Source: Bradyrhizobium sp. SSBR45G
GTDB lineage: Bacteria > Pseudomonadota > Alphaproteobacteria > Rhizobiales > Xanthobacteraceae
Direction: 5' to 3'
Length of the DNA: 55,757 nucleotides
Assembly: GCF_030159255.1 (NCBI RefSeq)
Contig: NZ_BSCT01000047.1
Location: 1 to 55,757, forward strand
The notes below the pieces were generated by a model. The model ran no database searches. It was not told the DNA's origin and saw only the letters and a list, made by a program, of their open reading frames with translations. Made by a program: the position numbers and the translations under genes. Positions 14,149-22,900 of the stretch are shown here, piece by piece (the first letter of the stretch is position 1; every line of letters begins with the position of its first letter).

Positions 14149-15339
14149 TCAGCTCGCCTTTGCATGGATCACCTCGCACGGCGCGCTGGTGCCAAAGGCC
14201 CGCCGGATCCACGCCCGCGACGGAGACTCGATCAGCATGTAGGTGATCCAGGCGACGGCCGTGACGATGGCCACGAACAGGCCGAGCCTGAGGAGGAGCT
14301 CCAGGACTCCGGGCGCATCGGACTTGCCGATCATGGCGAGCCGGATGAGAAAGGGGTGCAGCAGGTAGATCGAGTAGCTGCATTCGCCGCCGATAATGAT
14401 CGTGCGGGATGACAGCCAGCGTGCATGGCCGTAACCGCTGGCGGCAACGAAGACGATCGAGAACCCGACGATCTCGATGAGCCGTACGGCGAGCTCGATC
14501 GAGAACGACCAGCCGGGCAGGCGCGGCTGCAGGAACAGCAGCACAGGGGCGCAGGCCAGGCTCGCGACCGACAGCCAGAACACGGCCGTCACGGTCCGGC
14601 GCTCTGCTGCATCAGGCTGTGACACGCTGCGGTTCTGGTAGATCATGGCCGCAAAGCATCCGGCCAGGAACTGGGCCACGTGCAGATAGGGCGCGTAGTA
14701 GGTGAGCCACTGCATCCCATCGTGCTGGAGGCTCGGCACGAGCGCCTGCAACACAGCGTCGCCGAACGTGAAGAATGCAGCGATCGTCAGCGCAAACGCC
14801 AGGATGTTCGCGAGCGCGAGCCAGATCATCGTTGATAGTCGGACGACGCCGGCGAGTGCGAAACAGACGAACGGAAACAGCAGGTAGAAGAACAGCTCGA
14901 CGCTGATCGACCAGAGGTGCTGGAGGGACGGGACGACGGCGACCAGCATGGTGCTGTTCTGAACCGGAAACCAGGCCTGCGTCATCGTCAGGATGAAACC
15001 GAGCGAGGGCGCGGAGAACCCTCGGGCGATCGCGAGGTAGCCGACGATCGCGATCACGACCACGGCGTACATGGGATAGAGGCGGGCGAAGCGAGCGATC
15101 GCGAATTCGCGAAGCGCGGCTGCGACGTGTTCAGCCTGAAAGCGTCGGGCATAATTGAGCCAGAGGACGAAGCCGCTCAGCACGAAGAACATCGTCATGC
15201 CGATGCTGCTGACCTGGGCAATCAACTCCGCCGGCCAGCCACGCCCCAATGACGGTGCGCCATGTCCGACCGCAACGGTCGCAGCCGCGACGAAACGCAG
15301 GCCGGTCAGCGAGCCGATGAATCGTTGGTCGTCATTCAC
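14149..15339 (-). CDS. Acyltransferase-3 family membrane protein (OafA/NodX-like)
   Basis: This 396-residue integral membrane protein begins SLTGLRFVAAATVAVGHG (from residue 9), where the conserved His of the family lies. It continues with MTMFFVLSGFVLWLNYARR, ARLYPMYAVVV, and about ten membrane helices. Such proteins transfer acetyl or similar groups onto cell-surface polysaccharide or exported sugars, and rhizobial NodX is a relative. The ECSYSIYLLHPFLIRL motif near the end is typical. It stands alone, so its glycan cannot be named. The start ATG at 15339 is the only good one. Confidence 0.92.
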   Translation of the reverse strand: MNDDQRFIGSLTGLRFVAAATVAVGHGAPSLGRGWPAELIAQVSSIGMTMFFVLSGFVLWLNYARRFQAEHVAAALREFAIARFARLYPMYAVVVIAIVGYLAIARGFSAPSLGFILTMTQAWFPVQNSTMLVAVVPSLQHLWSISVELFFYLLFPFVCFALAGVVRLSTMIWLALANILAFALTIAAFFTFGDAVLQALVPSLQHDGMQWLTYYAPYLHVAQFLAGCFAAMIYQNRSVSQPDAAERRTVTAVFWLSVASLACAPVLLFLQPRLPGWSFSIELAVRLIEIVGFSIVFVAASGYGHARWLSSRTIIIGGECSYSIYLLHPFLIRLAMIGKSDAPGVLELLLRLGLFVAIVTAVAWITYMLIESPSRAWIRRAFGTSAPCEVIHAKAS

Positions 15340-15486
15340 GTTCAGATGCCGTCACGTTGCGACTTCGTCCTGGCACTTCGCAGCCGCGGCGGGCTGAGTT
15401 GCTTTTGTCGCTGCAATTGGCGGCTGCAGGCAAACCGACCGGGCTGTCCGCCCGGGGCAGATGCTCCACAGGTCCAAACAATGGCG

Positions 15487-15563
15487 TGGCGCGCTCGGAG
15501 AGATTCGAACTCCCGACCCTCGGAATCGAAATCCGATGCTCTATCCAGCTGAGCTACGAGCGC
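15487..15563 (-). tRNA. tRNA-Arg (UCG)
   Basis: On the minus strand a full cloverleaf is visible. The acceptor GCGCTCG (15563-15557) pairs with CGAGCGC (15497-15491), the D-stem GCTC/GAGC is intact, and the anticodon stem TCGGA/TCCGA encloses loop TTTCGAT (anticodon TCG). The T-arm is GGGAG-TTCGAAT-CTCTC. The discriminator base is G and the 3' CCA is encoded (15489-15487). No integrase lies nearby, so it is not an evident island boundary. Confidence 0.95.
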
Positions 15564-15690
15564 CTGCCGACGGACGCAAATCCCCCGTGTGGATCCGGAT
15601 ATCAGACTTGGACGGGCAAGACCAGTCTTCGCCGCTCATGGCCAGTCGACCCGGCGACAGGCCGTCGCGGCGCCGGGCCTTCGGCTTGCG

Positions 15691-15957
15691 TCAGAAGCAG
15701 GGATGCCGGCGGCGGTCCTGGCCGATATAGGCGGCCGAGCTCTGGTAGCAGTGGTTGGTCGAGGGGCCGTCGTAGAAGGCGAATGTGCCGGGCAGCGGAC
15801 CCGGGCCATAATTGTGCAGGAAGCTGATCGCGTAGGGCAGGCCGTGGTGATGGTGATGGCGATGGTGCCGGTGATGGCTGCGCGCCTCCGACAACGCCGG
15901 GGCCAGGGCCGCGGCAACCACGATCAGGGCGGCGACGGACGATGCGAGCTTGCTCAT
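15691..15957 (-). CDS. Histidine-rich secreted protein
   Basis: This 88-residue protein has a signal peptide (KLASSVAALIVVAAALAPAL) with cleavage near SEARS. A His-rich run follows (SHHRHHRHHHHHG, ten His), then a short aromatic/Gly/Pro region and two cysteines near the end (NHCYQ and PCF). The run would bind Ni, Zn or Cu. A good GGAGG site precedes the ATG at 15957. Such proteins recur in Bradyrhizobium, and periplasmic metal buffering is a guess. Confidence 0.75.
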   Translation of the reverse strand: MSKLASSVAALIVVAAALAPALSEARSHHRHHRHHHHHGLPYAISFLHNYGPGPLPGTFAFYDGPSTNHCYQSSAAYIGQDRRRHPCF

Positions 15958-16169
15958 GTTTTTCCTCCAGAAAGGACGCTAAGGCCAGCCATCTGGCCGG
16001 ACATTCAACCTGACCGAGGCGGAAAGGGTGCGCAAAGGCGACCACCTCGCCAAAATTTTGGCTTTTTCCGCATGCTTAACGAATCCATGACAAAGTCCGG
16101 CGACCGCCATCGGGCCAAATGGCCCTGCCGCGACCGCGCCGAGATGAGACCGGGTTTCCTGTCCAATCC

Positions 16170-16613
16170 ATGAACCGCCTGATCCCAAGCGTCGTGCTTT
16201 CGCTGATCGCCGCGACACCGGCGTCTGCGGATCTGCACATCACGCGGGATCATGGCGGATATATCGAAGAGTACAAGGCCAAGTACAGGCACATCCGGGA
16301 CACGCGTCAGCGCGTGATCATCGACGGCATCTGCAATTCCGCCTGCACGCTGGTGTTCGGCATCGTTCCGCTGAACAGGATCTGCGTCACGCCGAGGGCG
16401 AGTCTCGGCTTTCATCAGGCGTACTACGACAAGGCTTTTACGTTCGGCATCAAGGTCACCAGCCTCGAGGGGACGTCGGAGCTGATGTCCTTTTATCCGG
16501 AGACGGTGAGGTCCTGGATCCGGCGCAATGGCGGGCTGACGACCGAGATGAAGCGAATCACCAACGGCGAAGAACTCTGGAAAATCGTCGACCCCTGTCC
16601 CGATTCCTGGTGA
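16170..16613 (+). CDS. ClpP-fold-like secreted protein (COG3904-type)
   Basis: This 147-residue protein has a signal peptide (RLIPSVVLSLIAATPASA). Its core reads RVIIDGICNSACTLVFGIVP followed by ASLGFHQAYY. The S-A-C-T and G-F-H elements resemble the catalytic Ser and His of the ClpP/crotonase-like periplasmic proteins of COG3904, which are normally larger. The ATG at 16170 is preferred because an upstream in-frame ATG (16119) would add a charged leader before the signal. No ribosome site is clear. No protease activity is claimed, as an acidic partner is not located. Confidence 0.7.
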   Translation: MNRLIPSVVLSLIAATPASADLHITRDHGGYIEEYKAKYRHIRDTRQRVIIDGICNSACTLVFGIVPLNRICVTPRASLGFHQAYYDKAFTFGIKVTSLEGTSELMSFYPETVRSWIRRNGGLTTEMKRITNGEELWKIVDPCPDSW

Positions 16614-16823
16614 GCCTTTAGCGCTGTCCGGGCGCGGCATCTCGCATCGCAGCGTGCCCGTCGGGGCGGCAACGGACGGCGTAGCTGCGTCGTCGAAGCC
16701 GGAGGTGATGACTCCGGGCAAGCAAGACGGAAGGCCGGCATTGCGCAGCAGCGCAAGATCGCGCTCCATCCCGGCGAGCGGCGGCAGCGGAATTCCGAAC
16801 GGCGCCAGAACGGGTAAAATACA

Positions 16824-16875
16824 CGAAACAATCCAGCGCCAGATCGTCCCCACTACCGGGCACTGGATTGTTTCG
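16824..16875. repeat. Inverted repeat between convergent genes
   Basis: The arms cgaaacaatccag (16824-16836) and ctggattgtttcg (16863-16875) pair perfectly over 13 bp with a 26-base loop. The motif resembles the gaagcaatccag/ctggattgcttcg element at 41772-41853. It lies in a 316-base gap between convergent genes (16613 and 16930) and may end transcription. The rest of the gap (16614-16823) holds nothing I can support. Confidence 0.7.
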
Positions 16876-16929
16876 CCGGGATGGTCAGGGAAGCTGATGG
16901 GCTGCCCTCAGTCCCGAACCAGACAGGTC

Positions 16930-17223
16930 TTAGCGCTTGGCCTTCTTCGTCTTCTTGGCCGCTTTCTTGGTGGCCTTCTTGACGGTCTTCTTTGCCGCCT
17001 TCTTCGCGGTCTTCTTCACTGTCTTCTTGGCCGACTTCTTGGTGGCGACCTTCTTGGCCTTGGCGGCAGCCCGCTTGGGGGCGGCCTTCTTGGCCGTTTT
17101 CTTGGCCGTCTTCTTGGAAGCCCGCTTCGCCTTCGGCGCCGCGGCAGTCGTGGGATCGGTCGCAGCCTCGGGCGGTGTGCTCGGCGCGGCGACGGTCGGG
17201 TCGGTCAGTGTGGTGTCGTCCAT
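16930..17223 (-). CDS. Histone H1-like Lys/Ala-rich protein
   Basis: This protein of 97 residues has an acidic-neutral N-terminus (MDDTTLTDPTVAAPST) and a C-terminal two-thirds made of KKTAKKAA-type heptad-like repeats (AKKTVKKATKKAAKKTKKAKR at the end, about 35-97). The tail is very basic, like eukaryotic H1 tails and the AlgP/HctB and Bradyrhizobium H1-like proteins. The ATG at 17223 has a GGGGGA site; the longer frame to 17319 has none. It would bind DNA without sequence preference. Photolyase lies 70 bases upstream in the same orientation, so the two may share a transcript. Confidence 0.88.
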   Translation of the reverse strand: MDDTTLTDPTVAAPSTPPEAATDPTTAAAPKAKRASKKTAKKTAKKAAPKRAAAKAKKVATKKSAKKTVKKTAKKAAKKTVKKATKKAAKKTKKAKR

Positions 17224-17293
17224 ATCGGTCCCCCGATGTGTTGGAAACCTTGCGACGATAGCTGGATTCTCTCTGCTGTCAAAGCGAGCGCAA

Positions 17294-18739
17294 CTAATCA
17301 CTTGTGCGCAAGCTCGCATAAGCCGCCAATGCGCGCTCGCGGCCGTGCTTGTGATCGACGATCGGCGCGGGGTAGGAGCGGCCGAGCGTGACGCCGGCCT
17401 CGGCGAGCTCGAGCGGCTTTGCCGTCCAGGGCTGATGAGTCAGCCCGGCGGGAAGGCGCGACAGCTCTGGAACCCAGCGCCGTACATAGCTTCCATTGGA
17501 GTCGAACTTCTCGCCTTGCAGCACGGGATTGAAGACGCGGAAGTAGGGGGCGGCATCCGCACCGGAGCCGGCGACCCATTGCCAGCTGGCCGGGTTGCTG
17601 CCGGCATCGGCGTCCACCAGCGTGTCCCAGAACCACTGTTCGCCCTGCCGCCAGTCGATCAGCAGGTGCTTCACCAGCAGCGAGGCGACCACCATGCGGA
17701 CGCGGTTGTGCATGCTGCCGGTGTGCCACAGCTCGCGCATTCCGGCGTCGACGATCGGATAGCCGGTCTGTCCATGCTGCCAGGCGGCGAGGGCCGCATC
17801 GTCCTGGGTCCACGGGAACGCGTCGAACGACGGTTGCAGGTTGCGGGTGGACAGCTCGGGATTGTTGTAGAGCAGGTGGCGGCTGAACTCGCGCCAGCCC
17901 ACTTCGCTCAGGAACTTGTCGATCCCTTTCGCCAGGGCTGGGCGCTCCTCGGCGGCAAAGCGTGCCGCGTGCCAGATCTGGCGCGGGCTGATTTCGCCAA
18001 AGCGTAAATGCGGCGACAGCCGCGAGGTGGCCTCGATGTCGGGGCGGTCGCGCTCGGCGGCGTAGCTGCCGACGGCGGTCTCGAGGAACTTGCCGAGGCG
18101 CTGCTGTGCGGCGCGCTCGCCGGCCTGCCACGCCGCGCGCAGCCCGCCCGCCCAATCCGGCTTGGCAGGTTCCAGCTTGAGCTGGTCGACGGTCAAGCTG
18201 GTGACCGCAGGCGCCGCTGACATCCTCGCCGGCGTCGGCAGCGGCTTCGGTGGATCTCCAAGGGCCAGCACGCGCTTCCAGAACGGAGTGAACACGCGCG
18301 GGCCGCGTCCATCCTTGCCACGCATTTCGGCCGGGTCGACCAGCAGGTCGTCGGGAAACACGCGCGACTTCACGCCGATGTCGCCAAGCGCGGCATCCAC
18401 GGCCGCCGCCACAGTGCGTGGTCCGCGCTGGGCGACGTCGTTCCAATACACGGCGCCGGCCTTGGTCTCGCGCGCCAGCTCGTGGATGACCTTCACCGCC
18501 GGGCCGCGGCGGATCACCAGATCGCTGCCGAGCGTCTTCAACTCGGCCTGGAGTGCACGCAGCGATTGCGCCAGCCACCACTGCGTCGCGCCGCCGAGGG
18601 GACGGAGTCCCGGGCTCTCCTGATCGTAGACGTAACTACACACGACGGGGGCGCCCGACAGCGCGGCTGTATGCAACGCCGGGTGGTCAGATAGTCGCAG
18701 GCTCTCGCGAAACCATACAATGATAGGGGCAGCTGACAT
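17294..18739 (-). CDS. phrB: Deoxyribodipyrimidine photo-lyase
   Basis: This 481-residue flavoprotein has an N-terminal photolyase Rossmann domain (IIVWFRESLRLSDHPAL, residues 5-21) and a C-terminal FAD domain. The FAD domain carries RLSPHLRFGEIS, then GWREFSRHLLY, then DADAGSNPASWQWVAGSG with GADAAPYFRVFNP, the fingerprint of class I CPD photolyases. It repairs UV dimers with blue light. The start ATG at 18739 gives normal length; a longer in-frame extension is unconserved. The antenna chromophore type cannot be told. It shares the 122-base gap with the chemoreceptor, which is divergent. Confidence 0.95.
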   Translation of the reverse strand: MSAAPIIVWFRESLRLSDHPALHTAALSGAPVVCSYVYDQESPGLRPLGGATQWWLAQSLRALQAELKTLGSDLVIRRGPAVKVIHELARETKAGAVYWNDVAQRGPRTVAAAVDAALGDIGVKSRVFPDDLLVDPAEMRGKDGRGPRVFTPFWKRVLALGDPPKPLPTPARMSAAPAVTSLTVDQLKLEPAKPDWAGGLRAAWQAGERAAQQRLGKFLETAVGSYAAERDRPDIEATSRLSPHLRFGEISPRQIWHAARFAAEERPALAKGIDKFLSEVGWREFSRHLLYNNPELSTRNLQPSFDAFPWTQDDAALAAWQHGQTGYPIVDAGMRELWHTGSMHNRVRMVVASLLVKHLLIDWRQGEQWFWDTLVDADAGSNPASWQWVAGSGADAAPYFRVFNPVLQGEKFDSNGSYVRRWVPELSRLPAGLTHQPWTAKPLELAEAGVTLGRSYPAPIVDHKHGRERALAAYASLRTSD

Positions 18740-18861
18740 GATCAGGTATCTTGATGCTCTTTTTTGCGATGCGACAGTATTCTTCCTGCCGGAAATAATC
18801 AGATGGAAACCAAGTACGGGCAGTTTGAGATTCAGTTGCACTCTCTCGAAGGTAAAAGACG

Positions 18862-20565
18862 TTGTCCGTAAAGTTGAAGCTTGGCACCAAGGCGCTGATT
18901 GGCGCCGCGGTGGTCATCGCCGTGAACACAGCCCTCGTCGTCGGCGCGGCCTACTGGTCGCTTTCCTCCGACTTTGCTGATCGTGCCAAGCGCGACATCG
19001 AAGGCAATCTGCGCACCTTTGCGCTGACCTTCACCGAAACGTTCAAGGACGCCAAGGTCAGCGTGCAGAACGGCGCTGTCACCCGTATTGAGATTCCTGC
19101 GATCCCCGAGATCAAGGATCACGCGATCGTCGATCGTGCGGTCTCCTATGTCGGCGGCAGCGCGACGCTGTTCGTGGTCGACGACAGCGGACAATTCGTG
19201 CGCCGCTCGACCAACGTCAAGAAGGAGAACGGCGACCGCGCCGTCGGAACGCAGCTCGCGGCCGATCACCCGGCGCAGATGCTGCTGCGCCGGGGCGAAG
19301 CCTATAAGGGGCCGGCCACGCTGTTCGGCAAGCCGTTCATGACCGCCTATTTCCCCGTCACCACCCCCGCGGGCAAGGTGATCGGCATCCTCTATGTCGG
19401 CGTGCCGATGGCGGAGCTCGATGCGATGCTCTCGCAGGCGATGCAGACCATGATCATCGCGGCGGCGATTGCGGCGCTGCTGGTGCTTGCACTGACCATG
19501 CTCGCCGTGCGTCGCGTCACCAAGCCCTTGAGTGCCGTGACGGATGCTCTGACCGCGATCGCGGAGGGACGTGAGAACGTCGAGATCAAGTCCGACGACC
19601 GCGGTGACGAGATCGGCGAGATCGCCCGCAGCCTGGTCGTATTCCGCAGCGCTGCCAGCGAGCGGCGCCGGATGCGCGAGGAGCAGACCGCCTCGGCCGC
19701 CGCGGCGGTCGAGCAGCGCAAGGCCGAGCTGCAGCGCTTCGTCGATTCGTTCCAGGCCAGCATCGGCGGCATCATCGACAACGTGCTGACCTCGTCGAGC
19801 GAGTTCGAGCGCGAGGCGCGCCAGCTGACCCAGACCGCGCGCACCACAGCCGACCTGTCGGGACAGTCGGCCGGCGCCTCGGAAACCGCCTCCGAGCACG
19901 TCCGCACCGCGGCCGCCGCTTCCGACGAGCTGTCCGGCTCGATCGGGGAGATCATCCGCCGCGTGCAGGAATCCAACGCCATCGCGGCCGAGGCGGTCAA
20001 CCAGGCCACCGCAACCGACCAGCGTATCAAGGAGCTGTCCGACGCCGGCAACCGTATCGGCGACGTCGTCAAGCTGATCACCTCGATCGCCGAGCAGACC
20101 AACCTGCTGGCGCTCAACGCCACCATCGAGGCCGCCCGCGCCGGCGATGCCGGCCGCGGCTTCGCGGTGGTTGCCCAGGAGGTCAAGACGCTGGCCGGCC
20201 AGACCGCCAAGGCGACCGAGGAGATCTCCAGCCAGATCGCCAACATGCAGACCGTGACCCAGGAGTCGGTCGACGCCATCAAGGCGATCGGCTCGACCAT
20301 CGAGCGCATCAACGGGATCGCCGCGTCGATCTCGGCCGCCGTCGAGCAGCAGCGTGCCGCCACCCAGAACATCACCCAGAGCGTCCGCTCGGCCGCGAGC
20401 GGCACCGCCGAGGTCGTCAACAACATCCGCAGCGCCGCACGCGGGGCGGGCGAGACCGGCGAAAGCTCCAACCGGATGTTCGCTTCCGCCCAGGTGCTGT
20501 CCAGAGAAAGCCTGCGGCTCAAGGCCGAGGTGCAGAAATTCCTCGATGGGATGCGCGCGGCCTGA
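18862..20565 (+). CDS. Methyl-accepting chemotaxis protein with Cache domain
   Basis: This 567-residue chemoreceptor has TM1 (about 11-33), a periplasmic single Cache-type ligand domain (about 34-190) and TM2 (about 193-216). A HAMP (about 216-268) and the signalling helices follow, with the tip EQTNLLALNATIEAARAGD near 413-431. The ligand is unknown. The start is a TTG with GAAGG seven bases upstream. No che genes are near. The stop is 9 bases from the convergent dctM stop, so both transcripts run into each other. Confidence 0.93.
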   Translation: MSVKLKLGTKALIGAAVVIAVNTALVVGAAYWSLSSDFADRAKRDIEGNLRTFALTFTETFKDAKVSVQNGAVTRIEIPAIPEIKDHAIVDRAVSYVGGSATLFVVDDSGQFVRRSTNVKKENGDRAVGTQLAADHPAQMLLRRGEAYKGPATLFGKPFMTAYFPVTTPAGKVIGILYVGVPMAELDAMLSQAMQTMIIAAAIAALLVLALTMLAVRRVTKPLSAVTDALTAIAEGRENVEIKSDDRGDEIGEIARSLVVFRSAASERRRMREEQTASAAAAVEQRKAELQRFVDSFQASIGGIIDNVLTSSSEFEREARQLTQTARTTADLSGQSAGASETASEHVRTAAAASDELSGSIGEIIRRVQESNAIAAEAVNQATATDQRIKELSDAGNRIGDVVKLITSIAEQTNLLALNATIEAARAGDAGRGFAVVAQEVKTLAGQTAKATEEISSQIANMQTVTQESVDAIKAIGSTIERINGIAASISAAVEQQRAATQNITQSVRSAASGTAEVVNNIRSAARGAGETGESSNRMFASAQVLSRESLRLKAEVQKFLDGMRAA

Positions 20566-20574
20566 CGCGGCGGC

Positions 20575-21879
20575 TCACCCGTAGAGCAGCCGCGGCAGGA
20601 TGGTCACGATCCCCGGAAACAGGGTGAGCAGCAGCACGAAGGCGATCATGATGACGAGATAGGGGGCGGTCACGCGGGCGATATAGCCCAGGCCGTCCTC
20701 GGTCAGGCCCTGGATCACGAAAAGGTTGAAGCCGACCGGCGGCGTGATCTGGGCTATCTCCACGGCGAGCACCAGGAAGATCCCGAACCAGACCTCGTCG
20801 AAGCCGGCGCTCTTCACGATCGGCAGCACGATCGGCAGCGTCATCACGATCATCGAGAAGCCGTCGAGGAAGCAGCCGAGGATCAGGTAGAACACGATCA
20901 GCACGGCGATCAGCATGAACGGCGACAGGCCGAGGCCCTTGACGAACGCGGCCACGGCCTGGGGAATGCCGAGGAACGCGGCCGCATTGCCCAGGATCGA
21001 CGCGCCGAGCACGATCAGCGCGATCATCGAGCAGGTGATGACCGAGCCGATCATCACGTCGCGCACCACCTGCAGCGACATCGATCCCTGGAAATAGGCG
21101 ACGAGGGCCGCGCCGAGCACGCCGACGGCGGCGGCCTCGGACGGCGTCGCCAGGCCGCCATACATCGAGCCGAGCACGCAGGCGATCAGGAACAGGGCCG
21201 GCGCCAGATCCTTCAGCGCCGCGAAGCGCTCGGCCCACGGCACCTGCGACAGCAGCGCTTCGGCCTTCGGCACCATCGAAGGCTTCAGCGTGGTGTGCAG
21301 CATCACCCAGCCCATGAAGGTTGCGGCCAGCAGCAGGCCCGGCAGCACGCCGGCAGTGAAGAGCTTTAAAATAGAAACGTCGCCGAGCACGCCATAGATG
21401 ATCATGATGTTCGACGGCGGGATCAGGAAGCCGAGCGTGCCGGCGCCGGCGAGCGAGCCGATCGCGATGTCGCGGGAATAGCCGCGGCGCAACAGCTCGT
21501 TGAGCGACATCCGGCCGATCACCTGCGTGGTCGCGGCGGAGGAGCCGGAGATCGCGGCGAAGATGGTGCAGCCGATCACGTTGACGTGGAGCAGGCGGCC
21601 CGGCAGCAGCCCGGCCCACGGCGCCAGCCCCTGGAACAGCGAGCGCGACAGGCGGGTGCGGAACAACAGCTCGCCCATCAGGATGAACAGCGGCAGCGCC
21701 AAGAGCTCCTGGGTGGTCAGGATGTTCCAGGCATATTGCGGAAGCAGCTTGTCCAGCGGGATCGAGCGGAACATCGCCAGCAGCAAGGTCGCCGTGAGCG
21801 CGAGCGTGAGCCCGATCCACAGCCCACCGGCCAGCAGCGCGAACAGGATGACGAACAGGGCGATGACTTCGATGGTCAT
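20575..21879 (-). CDS. dctM: TRAP transporter large permease, DctM-type
   Basis: This 434-residue permease has about 12 membrane segments. The conserved LFILMGELLFRTRLSRSL and GCTIFAAISGSSAATTQVIG motifs lie in the first 160 residues, and EIAQITPPVGFNLFVIQG lies near the end. It moves substrate with Na+ using the DctP and DctQ products. A repeat element of about 210 bp separates it from dctQ, so its expression may be uncoupled. The start ATG at 21879 is the natural one. Confidence 0.95.
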   Translation of the reverse strand: MTIEVIALFVILFALLAGGLWIGLTLALTATLLLAMFRSIPLDKLLPQYAWNILTTQELLALPLFILMGELLFRTRLSRSLFQGLAPWAGLLPGRLLHVNVIGCTIFAAISGSSAATTQVIGRMSLNELLRRGYSRDIAIGSLAGAGTLGFLIPPSNIMIIYGVLGDVSILKLFTAGVLPGLLLAATFMGWVMLHTTLKPSMVPKAEALLSQVPWAERFAALKDLAPALFLIACVLGSMYGGLATPSEAAAVGVLGAALVAYFQGSMSLQVVRDVMIGSVITCSMIALIVLGASILGNAAAFLGIPQAVAAFVKGLGLSPFMLIAVLIVFYLILGCFLDGFSMIVMTLPIVLPIVKSAGFDEVWFGIFLVLAVEIAQITPPVGFNLFVIQGLTEDGLGYIARVTAPYLVIMIAFVLLLTLFPGIVTILPRLLYG

Positions 21880-21952
21880 GGGGCGATGCGGTCCGCGGTG
21901 AGGGGGGCGGGCGGGAGAGGCGGGGCGGAGGAGGGGGATGGCCCGCCCACTC

Positions 21953-22165
21953 CGTCATTCCGGGGCATTCGCGCGCGAAATGGCGAAGCCATTTCGGGGC
22001 AGCGCGAATGAGCCCGGAATCCATAACCACAGGCCGATATGGTGGAGCGATGTGCCAACCTCGAGCGTGCCCCACAGGACATTCTGTGGCTATGGGTTCC
22101 GGGCTCGCGCTCCGACTTGAGGCCGACATGCGTCGGCCTCAAGCTCCGCGCGCCCCGGAACGACG
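21953..22165. repeat. Repeat element between dctM and dctQ
   Basis: The outer cgtcattccgggg (21953 on) and ccccggaacgacg (22153-22165) pair. Between them are small hairpins: gaaatggcgaagccatttc, and gaggccgacatgcgtcggcctc. It is a member of the cgtcattccgggg family. It fills most of the 415-base gap between dctQ and dctM; the remaining bases show no gene. Confidence 0.8.
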
Positions 22166-22294
22166 CGTGGAGAGGGCGGGCGTCCCAGCGAGCATTCGGT
22201 GCGCTGGCTCGCCTGCCGGCGTAGCCACGAATGCTGCCAATTCTGGCAGTGGCGGGCTGCGGCCACACGATCGTTTCGGGTCGTCCCCGCTTCC

Positions 22295-22900
22295 TCATTC
22301 GACCGGCGAAGCCTTCATCCTGTGATCCTCGACCGGCAATCCCAGCGCGGCCTGGATCGCGCGGGCGAGGAATTGCAAGGTGAGCAGCAGCATGCCGAAA
22401 GTGACGACCGCCTGTGGAAACCACAGCGGCGTGTCGCTCGAGGTCGAAACCTGGCCACGGACGAATGAGCTCCAGGCGAACTTCGTCATCGCCAAGGTCA
22501 GGAACGCCATGAAGGCGAAGCCCGCGGCCGCGGCCAGCACCTCCATCGCGCGCTGCAGTGGCGCCGGCACGTTCTTCAAGAGCAGCACCACGCGGATGTG
22601 GCCGCCGACCCGGAGCGTCATGGCGGCGCCGAAGGTGAACGAGGCTGCCATCAGGTAGGACGAGTATTCCCAGGCGATCGAGATCGTCGGCGGGAAGAAC
22701 GGCAGCACGTTCGACAATGCCCGCGTCGTCACCTCCGCCAGCATCAGCGTCGTCAGCGTCAGCAAACAGCCGCCGCCGATCCAGCCATCGAGCCGGCCGA
22801 GCCGGTCGATGACGTCGAGCAGGATGCGCAGCGGCGCGGGCGCTGCTGCGTTGAGGCTCGCCGTTTGGCCCGGCGATGGCTCCACGACGGCCTCAGCCAC
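22295..22900 (-). CDS. dctQ: TRAP transporter small permease, DctQ-type
   Basis: This 201-residue membrane protein has four helices (about 38-60, 75-98, 115-140 and 157-180), the usual DctQ topology. ISIAWEYSSYLMAASFTFGA and LRVGGHIRV are family landmarks. Its start overlaps the end of dctP by 8 bases, so translation is coupled. It is the membrane adaptor of the TRAP complex. Confidence 0.93.
   Translation of the reverse strand: MAEAVVEPSPGQTASLNAAAPAPLRILLDVIDRLGRLDGWIGGGCLLTLTTLMLAEVTTRALSNVLPFFPPTISIAWEYSSYLMAASFTFGAAMTLRVGGHIRVVLLLKNVPAPLQRAMEVLAAAAGFAFMAFLTLAMTKFAWSSFVRGQVSTSSDTPLWFPQAVVTFGMLLLTLQFLARAIQAALGLPVEDHRMKASPVE

Noticed and set aside
14089..14412. Plus-strand frame with a good GGAGG-like leader inside the acyltransferase 3' end
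   Set aside because: The frame becomes Arg/Asp-rich and overlaps the conserved acyltransferase in antisense; the leader is probably chance.
15487..15563. tRNA-Arg as an island attachment site
   Set aside because: No integrase gene or repeated tRNA end was seen near it.
16937..18007. Plus-strand frame across the H1-like and photolyase genes
   Set aside because: Its hydrophobic start is only the complement of Lys codons in the H1-like gene.
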